Positions 21,454 through 31,989 of a stretch of 64,000 nucleotides of DNA are shown in pieces. The stretch lies in the NCBI GenBank assembly GCA_039602395.1, contig JBCNJP010000008.1:24436653-24500652 (forward strand). Reading direction: 5' to 3'. The notes beneath the pieces were generated by a model, which was given only the letters and a program-made list of their open reading frames with translations, did not search any database and was not told the origin of the DNA. The position numbers and the translations under genes are program-made. This DNA is from Deinandra increscens subsp. villosa. Lineage: Eukaryota; Streptophyta; Magnoliopsida; Asterales; Asteraceae. The first letter of the stretch is position 1. Every line of letters begins with the position of its first letter.

Positions 21454-23855
21454 ATGTCGACACAAATGAACACCTAGAATGTCTCGGTTTCCGCTGTAAC
21501 TGCTTCAACAACTGGAGTTGCCCAACCAGGTCCGAGAACCAGTATTACGACAAGTGGAGTCACTTCATCGGCTCCAGGGTTTAATGCCTCAACTTCAGCT
21601 ACGCGCAGTGACGGACCGATAGTCAACCATGAAGTGATCGAAACTGAAAACATCCCAAATGACCCTGTCTTAATATCTGACACTGATATCCTAGCCACGT
21701 TCGGTAAATTGGAGTGCCACATGGAACTCCAACAGAAGGTGAACCAGGAATTCATGGCCCAATTGACGAGCTTGAGATCAGAGTTACCCAGGGCCACGAC
21801 GGCTCAGCCGTCGCCACTCGACCCTAGAATTCTGAATTTCAATACCCTTGGAAGTAATTCCAGGGTACATGAAGGTGTCGCCCCACTGATCTGGAGATCA
21901 ACATCCTTCCCTACTCAAATGGCCCATGTTGATTTATCCAGAATGACTACCATCAGAGAACCAGTCATTAATCCTGGGACAAACATACCCAAGGATATCG
22001 GTAACACTCCTCAAACTTTCACCCATTATGCTAATACTAATAATTCAGTGCAGGATTCAGGGATCAGCTCATCAGTGGAGCGAGAAATCCAAAAACTCAA
22101 GAGAATGATTTCAAGTGTCCCAGGAGTTATGCAGCCTATCCCTGAAGTTGGACCAGCAAGTCATAGAGTGTCCAGGTTTGCTCCACCAATTTGTGACGTG
22201 GAGATACCCAAAAGGTTTCAAACTCCCAGCATGAAACCTTATGATGGCACAAAAGACCCTGAAGAACATGTGGCATAGTATTGTGAAAGAATGGAGGTTA
22301 TCTATATGCCCCCTGAAATTAAGGAGGCATGCCTATGCAAAGGATTCGGATCTACCTTGACAGGAGCAGCCTTGAAATGGCTCTTGAATGTTCCCCCTTA
22401 CTTTATTACTTCATTTTCGCATTTAATCAATTTATTTAACAATCAATTCTCTTGCAGCCGCAGATTTGAAAAACTAACAAGTGATTTGTATAGGGTGACC
22501 TAGAATGCAGGTGAAACCCTAAGGAATTTCGTTAGCAGGTTTAGCAGAGAAGCCTTGGAGATACCAAACATGGACATGGCGACTGCAGTCCAGGCCTTCA
22601 AGATGGGAATCAACAAAGATTCACCATTCTACCAAGATCTAGTCATGAACCCGTGTCACAACATGGACGAAGTCCGTCACAGGGCCATACGCTTCATCAG
22701 GCTGGAGGAGGACAAACAAATCCTGGGAAAGGGTGAATCCTCCCCAGGAATCAACAGCTCCAACAGAAAATCAGAATCCTCACATCCTAGGTCACAGCGA
22801 TCTAAGCCATACTCAAGGCCCGATGAACAACGAGTGAATAGTGTGGACCAGGATGAAGAGGAAGAAGAATATCCTTCCCTTAATGATTATTGCTTTACTA
22901 CTGATATTTCTGGTGTTATGTTTGCTATGCAGGACCTTGGAGACAAAGCAAGGTGGCCCAAGAAGAACGATAAACCGTCTACTTGGAAGGATAAGTCCAA
23001 GTGGTGTGCCTACCATGAAGACTTTGGTCACCAGACCGAGGATTGCATGGCCTTGAGAAGAGAAATAAGCTATCTACTTGGGAAGGCTACTTGAAGGAGC
23101 TTCTGGGAAAGAAGAAGGACAAGTCCAGGGAACAGAACCCAAAATCCAGGGATAGTGGTGAAAGGGCCCAGGATTTTGGACATTCTGATGGCCGTCTTGA
23201 AAGGGCATCCTCACCGCCTCCAGATGCCAAGGTAATACACTTTATTTCTGGTGGTTCTGATATTTGTGGTACCTCCTATTCTGCAGCGAAAAGACATGCC
23301 AGGGAATCCAAGTCAAAGAGAGAGGGAAGACCCAGGAAGAGCTCTGTTCAACCTGATGTCAAGGAAATTACATTCGGGGAAGACGATAAACGTGATGTCA
23401 TAGACCCTCATCATGATGGGTTGGTGATAACACTTCACATCGCCAACAACGTTTTGAAGAGAATCTTGATTGATGGAGGCAGCTCAGTAAATATAATCCA
23501 GTTAGAGGCCTTGCAGAAGATGGGAATTTCACATTCAGAGATCATCTCAAAATCCACGGTACTCATGGGTTTCAGTGGCGAAACAAAGAATACCCTGGGT
23601 GAAATCAAGCTTCCGGTCTACATAGAAGGGCTCAATTCAGTTCAGCGTTTCTGTGTGATGGACGCACCATCAGGGTACAATGTAATCCTGGGTAGACCCT
23701 GGATTCACGACAACAGAGCTGTACCCTCGACGTACCATCAATGCGTGAAGTTGCCGACACCATGGGGTGTGATCACAGTCCACAGCGACCAGCAAGAAGC
23801 CAAGGAGTTTTACACTACGTCAATGAAAATATCCTCCAAACAAAGACAAGGATAG
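21454..23855 (+). pseudogene. Tat-type gag-protease, copy 3
   Basis: Gag starts at ATG 21454 (MSTQMNT), the first ATG downstream of the PBS in the Gag frame. The product would be the particle protein fused to an aspartic protease. Visible parts: a helical stretch before the core (EIQKLKRMISSVPG), the Gag core (VEIPKRFQTPSMKPYDGT; CLCKGFGSTLTGAALKWLL), a knuckle-like CAYHEDFGHQTEDC (CX2HX4HX4C), and the protease (RILIDGGSSVNII; NVILGRPWIHD). It is broken by TAG stops at 21475, 22276 and 22501 (22501 is CAG in copy 4) and by a one-base loss near 23088. It ends at TAG 23853-23855, which looks like a natural stop rather than damage. Confidence 0.92.
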
Positions 23856-23861
23856 CAATTA
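23853..23861 (+). promoter_or_regulatory. leaky-stop context TAG-CAATTA, copy 3
   Basis: The stop ending gag-protease is followed directly by CAATTA, matching the CARYYA consensus for type I stop-codon readthrough known from tobamoviruses. Pol continues in the same frame (QLKKKARETLEAREQ). Identical at 41677 and, on the minus strand, at 35287-35295. Confidence 0.75.
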
Positions 23862-26800
23862 AAGAAAAAGGCCCGGGAAACCCTGGAAGCGAGGGAGCAA
23901 GACGTCAAAGCTATTGAGCTAGATCCTTCAAATCCAGGGAAGAAAGTCTATATTGGAACTAATATTCCAGGGCCAATAGAGGAACAGTTAATATATCTGC
24001 TTGGAATTGATAACTCTTTCAGGCCCATACGACATGACAGGTATTTCTAAATCCGTTAATATATATGCTTGGAGCTAGATCCTTCAAATCCAGGGACTAG
24101 AAGTCAACCTTCGCTTGGTCCCATGACGACATGACAGGTATTTCTAAATCCGTTATTACACATAATCTTGGAATTGATAACTCTTTCAGGCCCATACATC
24201 AAAAGAGAAGAAAATTTGCACTAGAAAAGAACATCATAATCCAGGAGGAGGTCGATAGACTTCTAAAGGCTAGGATGATCAGAGAAGTGAAGTTTCCCAG
24301 GTGGTTAGCCAACGTGGTGGTAGTAAGTAAGAAAAACGGTAAATGGAGGGTATGCGTAGATTACACGGACCTGAACCGTGCATGCCCGAAAGATCCATTC
24401 CCACTACCTCACATAGATTCCATGGTCGATGCAATGTCAGGCCATGAAATTTTGACTTTCATGGACGCTACCTCAGGATTTCAACAGATCCAGATGGAAC
24501 CCCAGGATCAGGAAGATACGGCATTCATAACACCAACAGGTATATATTGATATATAGTTATGCCCTTTGGACTAAAAAATGCACGGGCAACATACCAGAG
24601 ATTGGTCAATATGATGTCAAAGAAAAACTGGGGGACACGATGGAGGTGTATATCGACAACATGGTGGTGAAATCCAGGGTCATTAGCAACCATGTCCAGG
24701 ATGTTAAGGATTCCTTTGACATCTTGGATAGATACAACATGAAGCTAAATCCATAAAAGTGCCATTTCGGAGTTGGAGCAGGCAAATTCCTGGGATACAT
24801 GGTAACCAAAAGAGGTATAGAGGCAAGTCCAGAACAGATCGGGGCAATTGTCAACCTACAACCACCATCCAGCACCAAGGATGTCCAAAGGCTTACAGGT
24901 AGAATTACTGCCCTGAATAGATTTATCTCAAAATCCTCGGAAAGATGCAGGGAATTCTATGACATCTTAAAGAAGAATAAGAAATTCGAGTGGAAAGAAG
25001 AGCACGAGAAGGCGTTCCAGGATTTAAAGACATATTTGTCCACGGCACCCTTGCTGATGAAGCCCAATCCAGGGGAGCCCCTGTCCCTGTATCTAGTAGT
25101 TTCCAGGAATACGGTAAGTGCAGTCCTAACCAAGGATGCAGAAGGCCAGCAACATCCTGTTTATTACGTAAGTAAAAGTTTACTTGATGCTGAATCCAGG
25201 TACTCACACCTTGAAAAACTTATACTAGCCCTAAGTATGGCATCTACTAAACTTAGACATTACTTTGAAACTCATACAATTCATGTTAGAACTAATTACC
25301 CTATAAAGTCTGTTTTGAGAAAACCAGAAATGTCAGGACGAATGGCTAAGTGGTCGGTGAAGCTAAGTGCGTATGATCTGATCTACGAGGCCAGAACAGC
25401 TATAAAATCCCAGGCTCTAGCTGATTTTGTGGTTGATTTCAGCACTGACATACAACAAGAGGCAGACCATGAATTCCAGCAGCTCCAACAAGAAGAAATT
25501 TCAGGGTACTGGACTTTGTTCACTGATGGAGCATCAAATGTCAGGGGTACAGGCCTAGGAATCATACTGAAATCGCCACAGGGGGACATAATACCCCAGG
25601 CTGTTAGGTGTGGATTCCAGGAAACTAACAATGAAGTCGAATATAAGGCCCTAATTGCTGGGTTGCACTTAGCACATCCAGGTATATGTTGACTCTCTTC
25701 TTTTAGCTTAACATTTTAATGGATCCTACGCAGCTAAAGGAGAAAAGTTGATCAAATACTTGGAGGTGGTAAAAAGAATGTCCCAGGATTTTCAAAATTT
25801 TAATATTCAACAAGTACCAAGAGAGGAGAATGCTGAAGCAGATGCATTGGCAAACTTAGGCTCAGCATTCAAGGCACTTGAAGACACTCATATTCCTATA
25901 ATTCATATACTAACACCAGCTATAGACCAAGGTACAGATACCCAGGATTCTGATATAGCAGATAAAATCCTGGTATCTAGTACCCAGGATTGTTCGACTC
26001 AGAAGGAACCCTGGACCAGACCAATTATTCAATATTTGCAGGATGGTACTATTCCAGAGAATGAGAAAGATGCCCGTGCATTCAGAGTAAGAGTAGCCAG
26101 GTACGTGATTATTAAAAACATATTATATAGGAAATTTTCGCAGGTGCATATTTGAGATGCTTGGAGGAGGATGAGGCCCATGAAGTCCTCAAAGATATCC
26201 ACGAAGGTGATTGTGGAAATCATACAGGGGGCAGGTCCTTGATGTCCAAGATTTTGAGAACAGGATATTATTGGCCCACCATGAGGAAGGATTCCCAGGA
26301 TTTTTCCCAGAAATGTGACGCCTATCAAAGACACGCCAATGTACCTCACCAGCCTGCAGAGCCATTGTACCCAATTCCAGCATCCTGGCCCTTCATGAAA
26401 TGGGGGATTGACATTGTTGGGAAATTACCCAAGGCCCCTGGAGGAAAGGTATTCATGCTAGCTATGACAGATTATTTCTCAAAATGGATTGAAGCCAAGG
26501 CTTACGTTCAAGTCAGGGAGAAAGAAGTCATATCCTTTATTAAAAGAAACATTTTGACAAGATTTGGGGTGCCATCCGAGATTGTTTGTGATAACGGGTC
26601 CCAATTCATCGGAAGAAGAACCACAGGATTCTGTGAATCCTGGGGCATAAAAATGATAACATCAACACCAATAAATCCTCAAGCTAATGGCCAGGCTGAA
26701 TCAATCAACAAAATTATAATAAACAACTTGAAGAAGAGGTTGAAAGAGAAGAAGGGAAGATGGGCAGAAGAATTACCCTTGGCACTATGGGCAGATAGGA

Positions 26801-27228
26801 CCACATCCAAGAACGCCATAGGCCAAACCCCATTTTCCTTGGTCTTTGATACTGAAGCAGTTATCCTAACTAAAATGGTGGTCCCAACATTAAGGGTCAG
26901 TTCTCAGAACCAGGATTCGAATGATCAGTCCCTGGTTGAAGACTTAGATACTTAGGACGAACTAAGAGATCAAGCAGCTTGGAGGATGGCAGCTTATCAA
27001 CAAAGAATTTCCAAGACTTATGACAAACATGTGAGGATCAGAAGGTTTAAAGTGGGAGATCTGGTCCTTAAAAAGGCATTTCAGAACACAACAAATCCAG
27101 GGGATGGGAAGTTGGCTCCTAAATGGGAAGGCCCCTACCTGATTGACTCTGAGGCTGGTAAGGGGGCATATTGGCTAGCTAATATGGAAGGAGAACTATT
27201 ACCAGGTATGTATTTGATTTTAAATTAA
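23856..27228 (+). pseudogene. Tat-type pol (RT-RH-aRH-IN), copy 3
   Basis: Continues in phase after the leaky stop. About 96 bp of scrambled local sequence interrupts it at 24000-24098. RT is at about 24130-24960, with the catalytic YIDD changed to YIDN near 24650. The first RNase H is at about 25010-25445, the archaeal-type RNase H at about 25490-25870 (FTDGAS, ENAEADALANL) and integrase at about 26155-27228 (CDNGSQFIGRRT; NPQANGQAESINK). Stops or frame changes occur near 24549, 24756, 25690 and 26953. The C-terminus is odd: the conserved WNAIHLKAYFM end is missing because about 75 bp were deleted between short similar words (copy 4 keeps them at about 44954-45030). Not functional. Confidence 0.93.
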
Positions 27229-28338
27229 TGCTGCAAATCCAGGTCAGTTCCTCTCACTTAATTTATTTCGTTTATCCCTTTATATGTTTTACCTTCATTA
27301 TTTATTTATTAACATCTGTTACGTATTACATTTTATTTTGAAATTGTTATTCAACATCTCGAATTCGCTAAGATCTATGTTTCCCCCAGAATCCATGGTA
27401 TCCCAGGATTCAGGGTACCAAACATGCAGGATATTCAAAAATTCAAGATACATGGAACAAAGCCTACTCGAGATACCCTAACTCGACAACAATCAGCGTA
27501 TTTCTCCTAAGTTTGAGATTGGCCATCTCACTTCCGTATGGGTAAGGCCTAAACCCATTCCTAAGGTTTGAGGATTGAGCATCCTCCAATCGAATATGGG
27601 CTACCACGCCTCGCCCGGGACGCACGTGGCAATTTTTGCCTCGCCCGAGACGCACGTGATCTAAGTATGAAACCCTGGGATTGTGGGATCATCCGTGTTT
27701 AAGCATTGGTGGCAACCTCCCAATCCAGGGACATATGCGGATCTCCTAAGGTTTAAAATGATTAACGCGTTTTCAAGATGGATTGGTGCTAACGTACCAA
27801 CTTAAGACTCCAAGGACATGCCCTAGCCAGTCAGTACGACTAAGAGGAAATCCCTAGTTCGCCAGTACGGCACCGGGCATGACCCCAGAAATAACCTAGT
27901 GACCCAGGGTCATAATGGTTAAAACCTAAGTAAATTAACTACTTGGCTAGTTAATTCTAATTGATATGCTTATGTAACAGGAAACATTCTCAAGACTACC
28001 GAAGCTACGAGGAAACCTAAATCCTGGGGGCAACCCAGGAATTCTAAGGTAAACCCTTGAATAATTCTACAGAACAGCAAATGTTTTTCAAGTATTTCAA
28101 ACACAATTATGGAAGCTAAAGCAAAACATATTAAAATAAAAAAAAGGGCCACCCTGGGTCCGGGAAAGACTCCGGCCACCCCAGAGTGGGAGCATGTCAA
28201 AACCCTGGATTCTAGATCCAGGGGTGGGGCATATTGTTTTAAAACCGGGAAACATCAACCAGTATACCATCACAAACAAAAAATTAAAATTGTTTTCAAA
28301 AACAAACATAAAAACAGGAAAAAGACGACCAGCAACCT
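27229..28338 (+). other. 3' untranslated region of gypsy copy 3
   Basis: Non-coding and closely matched by 45003-46189. It contains two nearby copies of 'cctcgcccgrgacgcacgtg' (27607 and 27640), each with a CACGTG palindrome. It lacks the 21-bp repeats of subfamily A. The right end runs into the 3' side of the antisense gene. Confidence 0.75.
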
Positions 28339-29765
28339 TCAAGCATCATCCTGGGTCATCTCCTTCGCTTCCTCCTCCTCCGCCGCCTTCTCCGCCGCCT
28401 TGGGGTCCTGGGCCGGCTGCTCTCCTCCCTGGGCTGGTCGATGTCCATGGCATGACCAGCGGAGCCCTTGGATGGGGTGCCTTTGCTGGATCAAGGGCCA
28501 GCTTTAGGGTCACACCCTGCGGGGATGGTAGCGCCTAGGTTGCGCAACTTGTTTGGCTAGTCGGACACATCCCACTTGGGGTTCTCCAGCCCCAGGTCCC
28601 TGGCCTCCTTGGCCATCTTCAGCCTGCATTGAAGGAGAGATACAAGGGCAATCCTTTTGCCCTCCTTTTCCTTCACGACCAGGGCAGCCTCATGCTCAGC
28701 CCGCACCTCAACAGCCTTCTTCTCCAGCTCCTGCACCAGCCCCAGGTTCTTATCAGCAATGATCTTGGTCATGCTCAATTCCTTCTTCAGGGTGGCGACC
28801 TCCTTCCTGGCCAAGGATTCAGCATCCTGGGCACGCTTCAGCGGCCTGGACCAGCTCAAAGAATCGCCCAGCAATCTGCATGCAAAGGTAAGTTAATTAA
28901 CAATTTAAACTCTGAATGGACTAACTATGCAGGAAAATTCAGGGGTACCCAGGATTTACTTACTTGGTGAGAAGAAGCCTCAGCATGTGAGAGTAGCCCA
29001 GCAGCATCCATGTTCTCCAGGGGATGCAGTGATATGGCGGAGCTGGTGGCCCTGGTTTTGCGCTTGGTGCCCGAGGTCTTGGAGGGAGGAGCTTTGGGAA
29101 CCGATGGAGGCTCGGATTTTACCGTGGCCAGGACTTGGAAGTCATCATCACCTAGCAGATAGGCGTCCAGATCCACCTCTTCAAGGTTCACAGGAGCAGC
29201 AGCAGCTAAGAAACAAAAAGCATAAAAAGTTAGCAGAAACCAGGGAAATTCCTAGGTCTAAAAGGCAGTGTCCCAGGATACTTACAACTCGACATGCTAT
29301 GGGAGCAGGAAGAAGCAACTTGATCAGGGTCAACCTTGAACTCGCGATCCACTTCAGTGATGGTCAAGAAGGTCTCGAACCTCTCGAACGTCCTTGGATT
29401 TACAGGGCCGATGGAACTCAAGCTAGGCACTGCAAAACAGAAAAATTCAAGGTCAGTTTTCATTAAACATGTATATTAAAAATTGAAACCCTAATTCCTA
29501 ATGCAGGTGAGGACCTACCCTCTACTCTCCACCTAATCGGAAGATCCATTCCTCCCGGGATGGTCGACCTCTTCACAAAGAAGAACCTCCCCTTCCATTC
29601 TTCATGGTACGAAGCCCGAGGAATCATCTGAGTACCTTTGTTCAGAGCCTTGAACAAGTATCTGTTGCTGCCATGGGACTTCAGTTCATAGCCCAGGGAC
29701 AGCTCAGGCAACCCAACCAGGGAATCAAACTCCCTGTTCAGGCGGTCAAGGGTACCCAGAATTCT
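28339..29765 (-). pseudogene. antisense gene, subfamily B: end of exon 1 to exon 4
   Basis: Exon 1 continues from the other side of the insertion (38800-39132) and ends at 29519, before donor GTAGGT. Exon 2 is 29429-29286 (144 bp), exon 3 29205-28964 and exon 4 28875 down to a TGA at 28339-28341. Introns are 89, 80 and 88 bp. Donors are GTAGGT, GTAAGT and GTAAGT; acceptors are gttttgcag, ttgtttcttag and ttgcatgcag. The reading frame is kept across all three junctions (phases 1, 1, 0). Recognisable pieces are LPELSLGYELKSHGSNRY (exon 1), ERFETFLTITEVDREF (exon 2), KTSGTKRKTRATSSA (exon 3) and a coiled coil EELEKKAVEVRAEHEAAL-like (exon 4). A frame change near 28835 and a stop at 28557-28559 break exon 4. 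Best splice signals of all copies. Confidence 0.87.
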
Positions 29766-29770
29766 CCAAG
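29766..29770. repeat. target-site duplication CCAAG, left
   Basis: CCAAG directly outside the 3' LTR; the matching copy is at 38800-38804. Five bases is the normal size for gypsy integrase. Confidence 0.95.
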
Positions 29771-30638
29771 TGTTTTGGTCAAAAAATTCACAAAGGAATT
29801 TCGTATTCCAAACTTAGAATGTGAGGTAGTGTGCTTGTTAATATGTTCGAAATGTAAAACTGAACACAAGGATGTAACGAGGGAAAAATCCAGGATTCTT
29901 CGAGTTGCCTCTAGGAATCCTAGCAAAAAAACCTCGGGAGCCGGCCTGAAGAGCCCGCTACCACACAATTTTATTGATAGGAAACTGAAAATTACAAGTG
30001 TTTTGGAGGTTTGATCGATCAGGCTAAGTGTTACAGAGATTGTATGCTATCAGAGCTAAAGTGTGAGTGAGTTGTGTGTTCCCTAAGTCGATCAAAACCT
30101 CTATTTATATAGTTACAAGGTAATAACCGAAAGTGCTAAAAATAAGGGATTCCATTCCTAAGTCTTTGTGAACGTTAGGAATCAGTTATGGCACGTTCCT
30201 TAATGCTTGACCTGGTCTTTAGCCTTCATTTACACGTCCATTTAAGCCTGCAATTAATTAGGACACGTGGACAATTGAAACGGTTAGTCGATAACTGCAT
30301 TTCAGGATACCGAACCTGTCAGGATACTGAACCACTTGAGCTTCCGGCAAGGATCCTGAAATAAAATAACCAACTGTCCTATATTTTAGGGATTCTCCCC
30401 ACTGAGTCAATATGAACGTTGTGGACCACTTAGTCCACGTTCTATAGTATTTGTCCGAGTCTTTAGGCTTGTTTTACACGTTTTCTTTACCTGCAAGCAA
30501 ATAAATACGAGGAACAACATTAGCGGTTAGTCGATAACCGTAATTCAGGATGCCCGAACCTATCAGGATTCTCAACCCGTCTGAGGATACTGGACCACTT
30601 GAGCTTCCGCCGAGGATCCCGAAATATCAGCCCAAACA
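29771..30638 (-). repeat. 3' LTR of the minus-strand Tat element
   Basis: 868 bp, TG...CA ends, preceded by the purine tract on its inner side. Contains a TATA box (ctatataaatag, minus strand, 30101-30112). Confidence 0.96.
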
Positions 30639-30652
30639 ATTGCCCCTGAATT
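30639..30652 (-). other. polypurine tract
   Basis: On the minus strand this reads AATTCAGGGGCAAT directly before the 3' LTR. The same type of tract (GGGGGCAAT) precedes the LTR at 39428. It primes plus-strand DNA synthesis. Confidence 0.8.
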
Positions 30653-31989
30653 TTGACAGTTGTCGACCATGAAGACGGCTGTGAAAATTCAAACTCTTGA
30701 AATAATTACGGAGGTGACTCGTTAGCTCCTGATTTGATAGTGACGCAACTTCTCATGAGACTTCTCCATAAATAACCCTGGATTACCGTCGGAACCTTCT
30801 CGATTTCTCTTTTTCTCCAGGTCAGCTCCCTCCCTTTTCTTTTTGATTTTCTTCCGCGATCAAGGCCAATGAAGCAGATGCTGAAGGCTTCACTGCTAAG
30901 GCTTGAATGCAGCTACCTAGAAAGGAACTCTGGAGGAGCTTGGGGGTGCTGAGAAACTGGAGTTACCCCTTTTGAATTTCCTGCATGGTTAATACTAGTA
31001 TCCGACTTTCTTTATCATGGTGTGTTTGCCCCTTGTTTTTTATTTTGTTCATGAAAAATTTTGAAATATTTAAGTGAGAATCCCATCGGGTTCTTCAGGA
31101 ATATTAAGGTAGTAAAAAAGCTTTAAGTTAAGTATGTAAGTCGACAAACCATGACACAAGTCAGCATGATAAAATGTAATAATTTGAAAGTACATTACCT
31201 GAATAGTCCCTTAAGTAGGTTTTACCTTGGGTGCATTTAGATAGATTCTGGAATCCTCTTTCAGCATCCTTGAGGATACCTGTGGTAAAAGCATAGTAGT
31301 TTCGAAATAGAGTTAAACTGGGGACAAGCCCGGGATGCTTAGGACTAAGCGAATTCTGGGGACAAGCCCGTGCATTTCTGGGGACAAGCCCGTGCATTTC
31401 TGGGGACAAGCCCGTGCATTTCTGGGGACAAGCCCGTGCATTTCTGGGGACAAGCCCGATAAACTTGGGACTAAGCCAAAACTGGGGACAAGCCCATACG
31501 TATGTGACATGAAAATGCCAAAACCTTAGATAACACGTCAGTGTTATAAACCTTGAGAATCCTCCCAGCAGCCTCCAGTGACAAGATTGTCAGCCACCCC
31601 TGGAGTGGACTGGTCCGGCCACCTTGAGCATACTGGTGGACAACGTGCGCTCCTGGCGAGGGTCGTGCGCTACTGGCGATTACCCAAACGTAGAAGAGGT
31701 GAAATCCTCTTAAACCTTAGAAGGTATGCAGGATACCTTAAACGGAGGAGAGGTGATCAGCCTCTAACTGGGGATATACCCAAAATTCTCTAGGATTCTC
31801 AAATTCTGCAAAACACTCAACACTTGGTGAGGGGTGGGTGTTAGCTTAGCTAACACCACTCCGATGCTTAAGTCAGTAATGAGTCATAAAAATAATAAGA
31901 ATAAATTGAAATAGGATTAGTATACGTACCTTGGAATATTTATACAGTGAGGATCCTTGGGATTCTGCCTGAGATTCTCAATGGGATTC
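30653..31989 (-). other. 3' region of the minus-strand Tat element
   Basis: About 1.3 kb between pol and the purine tract, with no long open frame. It holds the 22-bp repeats (31318-31500) and a block shared with the 3' UTR of copy 2. On the plus strand, 30765-30910 has a TATA-like 'cataaataacc', a pyrimidine-rich leader and 'gaagcagatgctgaaggcttcactgctaag' split by decay. This looks like the promoter and a coiled-coil scrap of the antisense gene, so the gene was probably deleted here. That last point is inference. Confidence 0.6.
31318..31500 (-). repeat. 22-bp tandem repeat with 38-bp variant units
   Basis: Four identical units 'ctggggacaagcccgtgcat' plus tt start at 31356, 31378, 31400 and 31422. 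They are flanked by 38-bp variants that add 'ttggactaagc'-type sequence (31318-31355 and from 31444). Located in the 3' UTR, the usual place for such repeats in Tat elements, but unrelated to the 21-bp unit of the array. Confidence 0.93.

Noticed and set aside
26095..26160. Possible intron between RNase H and integrase in copy 3 (ttttcgcag before gtgcatatttgag)
   Set aside because: The intact element reads straight through this point without an intron, so the acceptor-like string is chance and the frame change is decay.
29604..30014. 136-codon plus-strand frame, repeated at 37990-38175
   Set aside because: It lies mostly in the LTR of the minus-strand element and occurs in both LTRs; a by-product, with no conserved domain.
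31356..31443. Four identical 22-bp repeats that could suggest a CRISPR array
   Set aside because: The repeats are directly adjacent with no unique spacers, and the DNA is from a plant; it is a 3' UTR tandem repeat.
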